Both the position numbers and the translations under genes were made by a program. 64,000 nucleotides of DNA from Anagrus nilaparvatae (Eukaryota; Arthropoda; Insecta; Hymenoptera; Mymaridae). Under the pieces are notes generated by a model, which saw nothing but the letters and a program-made list of their open reading frames with translations, searched no databases and was not told where the DNA came from. The stretch covers positions 20,270,501 through 20,334,500 of the forward strand of contig JAKSXM010000272.1 of the NCBI GenBank assembly GCA_022575985.1. The letters are read 5' to 3'. This document shows, piece by piece, positions 63,721 to 64,000 of this stretch (its first letter is position 1; the number at the start of each line of letters is the position of its first letter).

Positions 63721-64000
63721 AAATTATTACATAAACTTTTGAATCAATTAATAAAAAATTAATATTTTAATAAAAAAAATTTAATTAAGTTTGGGATGTT
63801 ATAAAAGGAAAATAAATTTTTAGTAATTCAAAAAGTATTTCCTATTTACTGATACATTTTACACAATATTTAAGGCTCACGAAGAAATATTATAAATGAG
63901 ATATTACTTTAATGAAAAAATTTATATTTTTGCACATGAACGAGTTAAAATGTTAGTTTGTGAACTGTGAATAATTTCTTTTATGAAATTAAATAAAATA

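Overview
The window reads as very AT-rich nuclear DNA from an arthropod, most likely an insect. The evidence is metazoan splice sites (AAG|GTAAGT donors, long T-tracts before TTACAG acceptors), a degraded jockey/CR1-like non-LTR retrotransposon, and many foldback DNA elements. No operons, rRNA, tRNA or CRISPR array were seen. The species cannot be fixed from the sequence.

Only one convincing cellular gene is present, on the + strand. It has three coding exons (15811-16254, 45891-45997, 50093-58349) separated by introns of about 29.6 kb and 4.1 kb. The phases agree (0, then 2 nt carried across intron 2), giving a 2935-residue protein with its stop at 58347-58349 and an AATAAA signal about 107 bases later. 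The protein starts with a small Cys-rich, possibly zinc-binding module. A huge disordered region follows, holding repeated 'basic patch - LSSS - acidic' units, several SUMO-interaction-like motifs (VIDL, SVDLT, SIDLT, IIDLD) and acidic tandem repeats, then an N/Q/P/S-rich stretch. It ends in a predicted folded, mostly helical domain of about 180 residues. I do not recognise the family.

Layout. 1-3.6 kb: a 5'-truncated LINE split by a 1.64 kb inverted-repeat element that itself carries a 169-bp hAT-like MITE. 3.7-6.5 kb: a large nested foldback with a 28-bp tandem array and another inserted inverted-repeat element. 6.5-15.2 kb: gene-free, with small foldbacks and copies of a dispersed hairpin repeat. 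15.2-15.8 kb: presumed promoter/5' UTR. 15.8-58.3 kb: the gene, whose introns hold at least five sizeable inverted repeats, including a near-palindrome at 29650-30910, a 38.7-39.5 kb hairpin, a CACTA-like MITE, and a 1.5 kb foldback built of about 140-bp units that recur at 26 kb and 63.5 kb. 58.5-64 kb: very AT-rich 3' flank with no gene seen.

If the gene is transcribed as modelled, its pre-mRNA would contain several long self-complementary segments. An isolated acidic open segment at 31655-31759, with a stop and poly(A) signal, resembles parts of the main protein and is worth checking as an alternative 3' exon.
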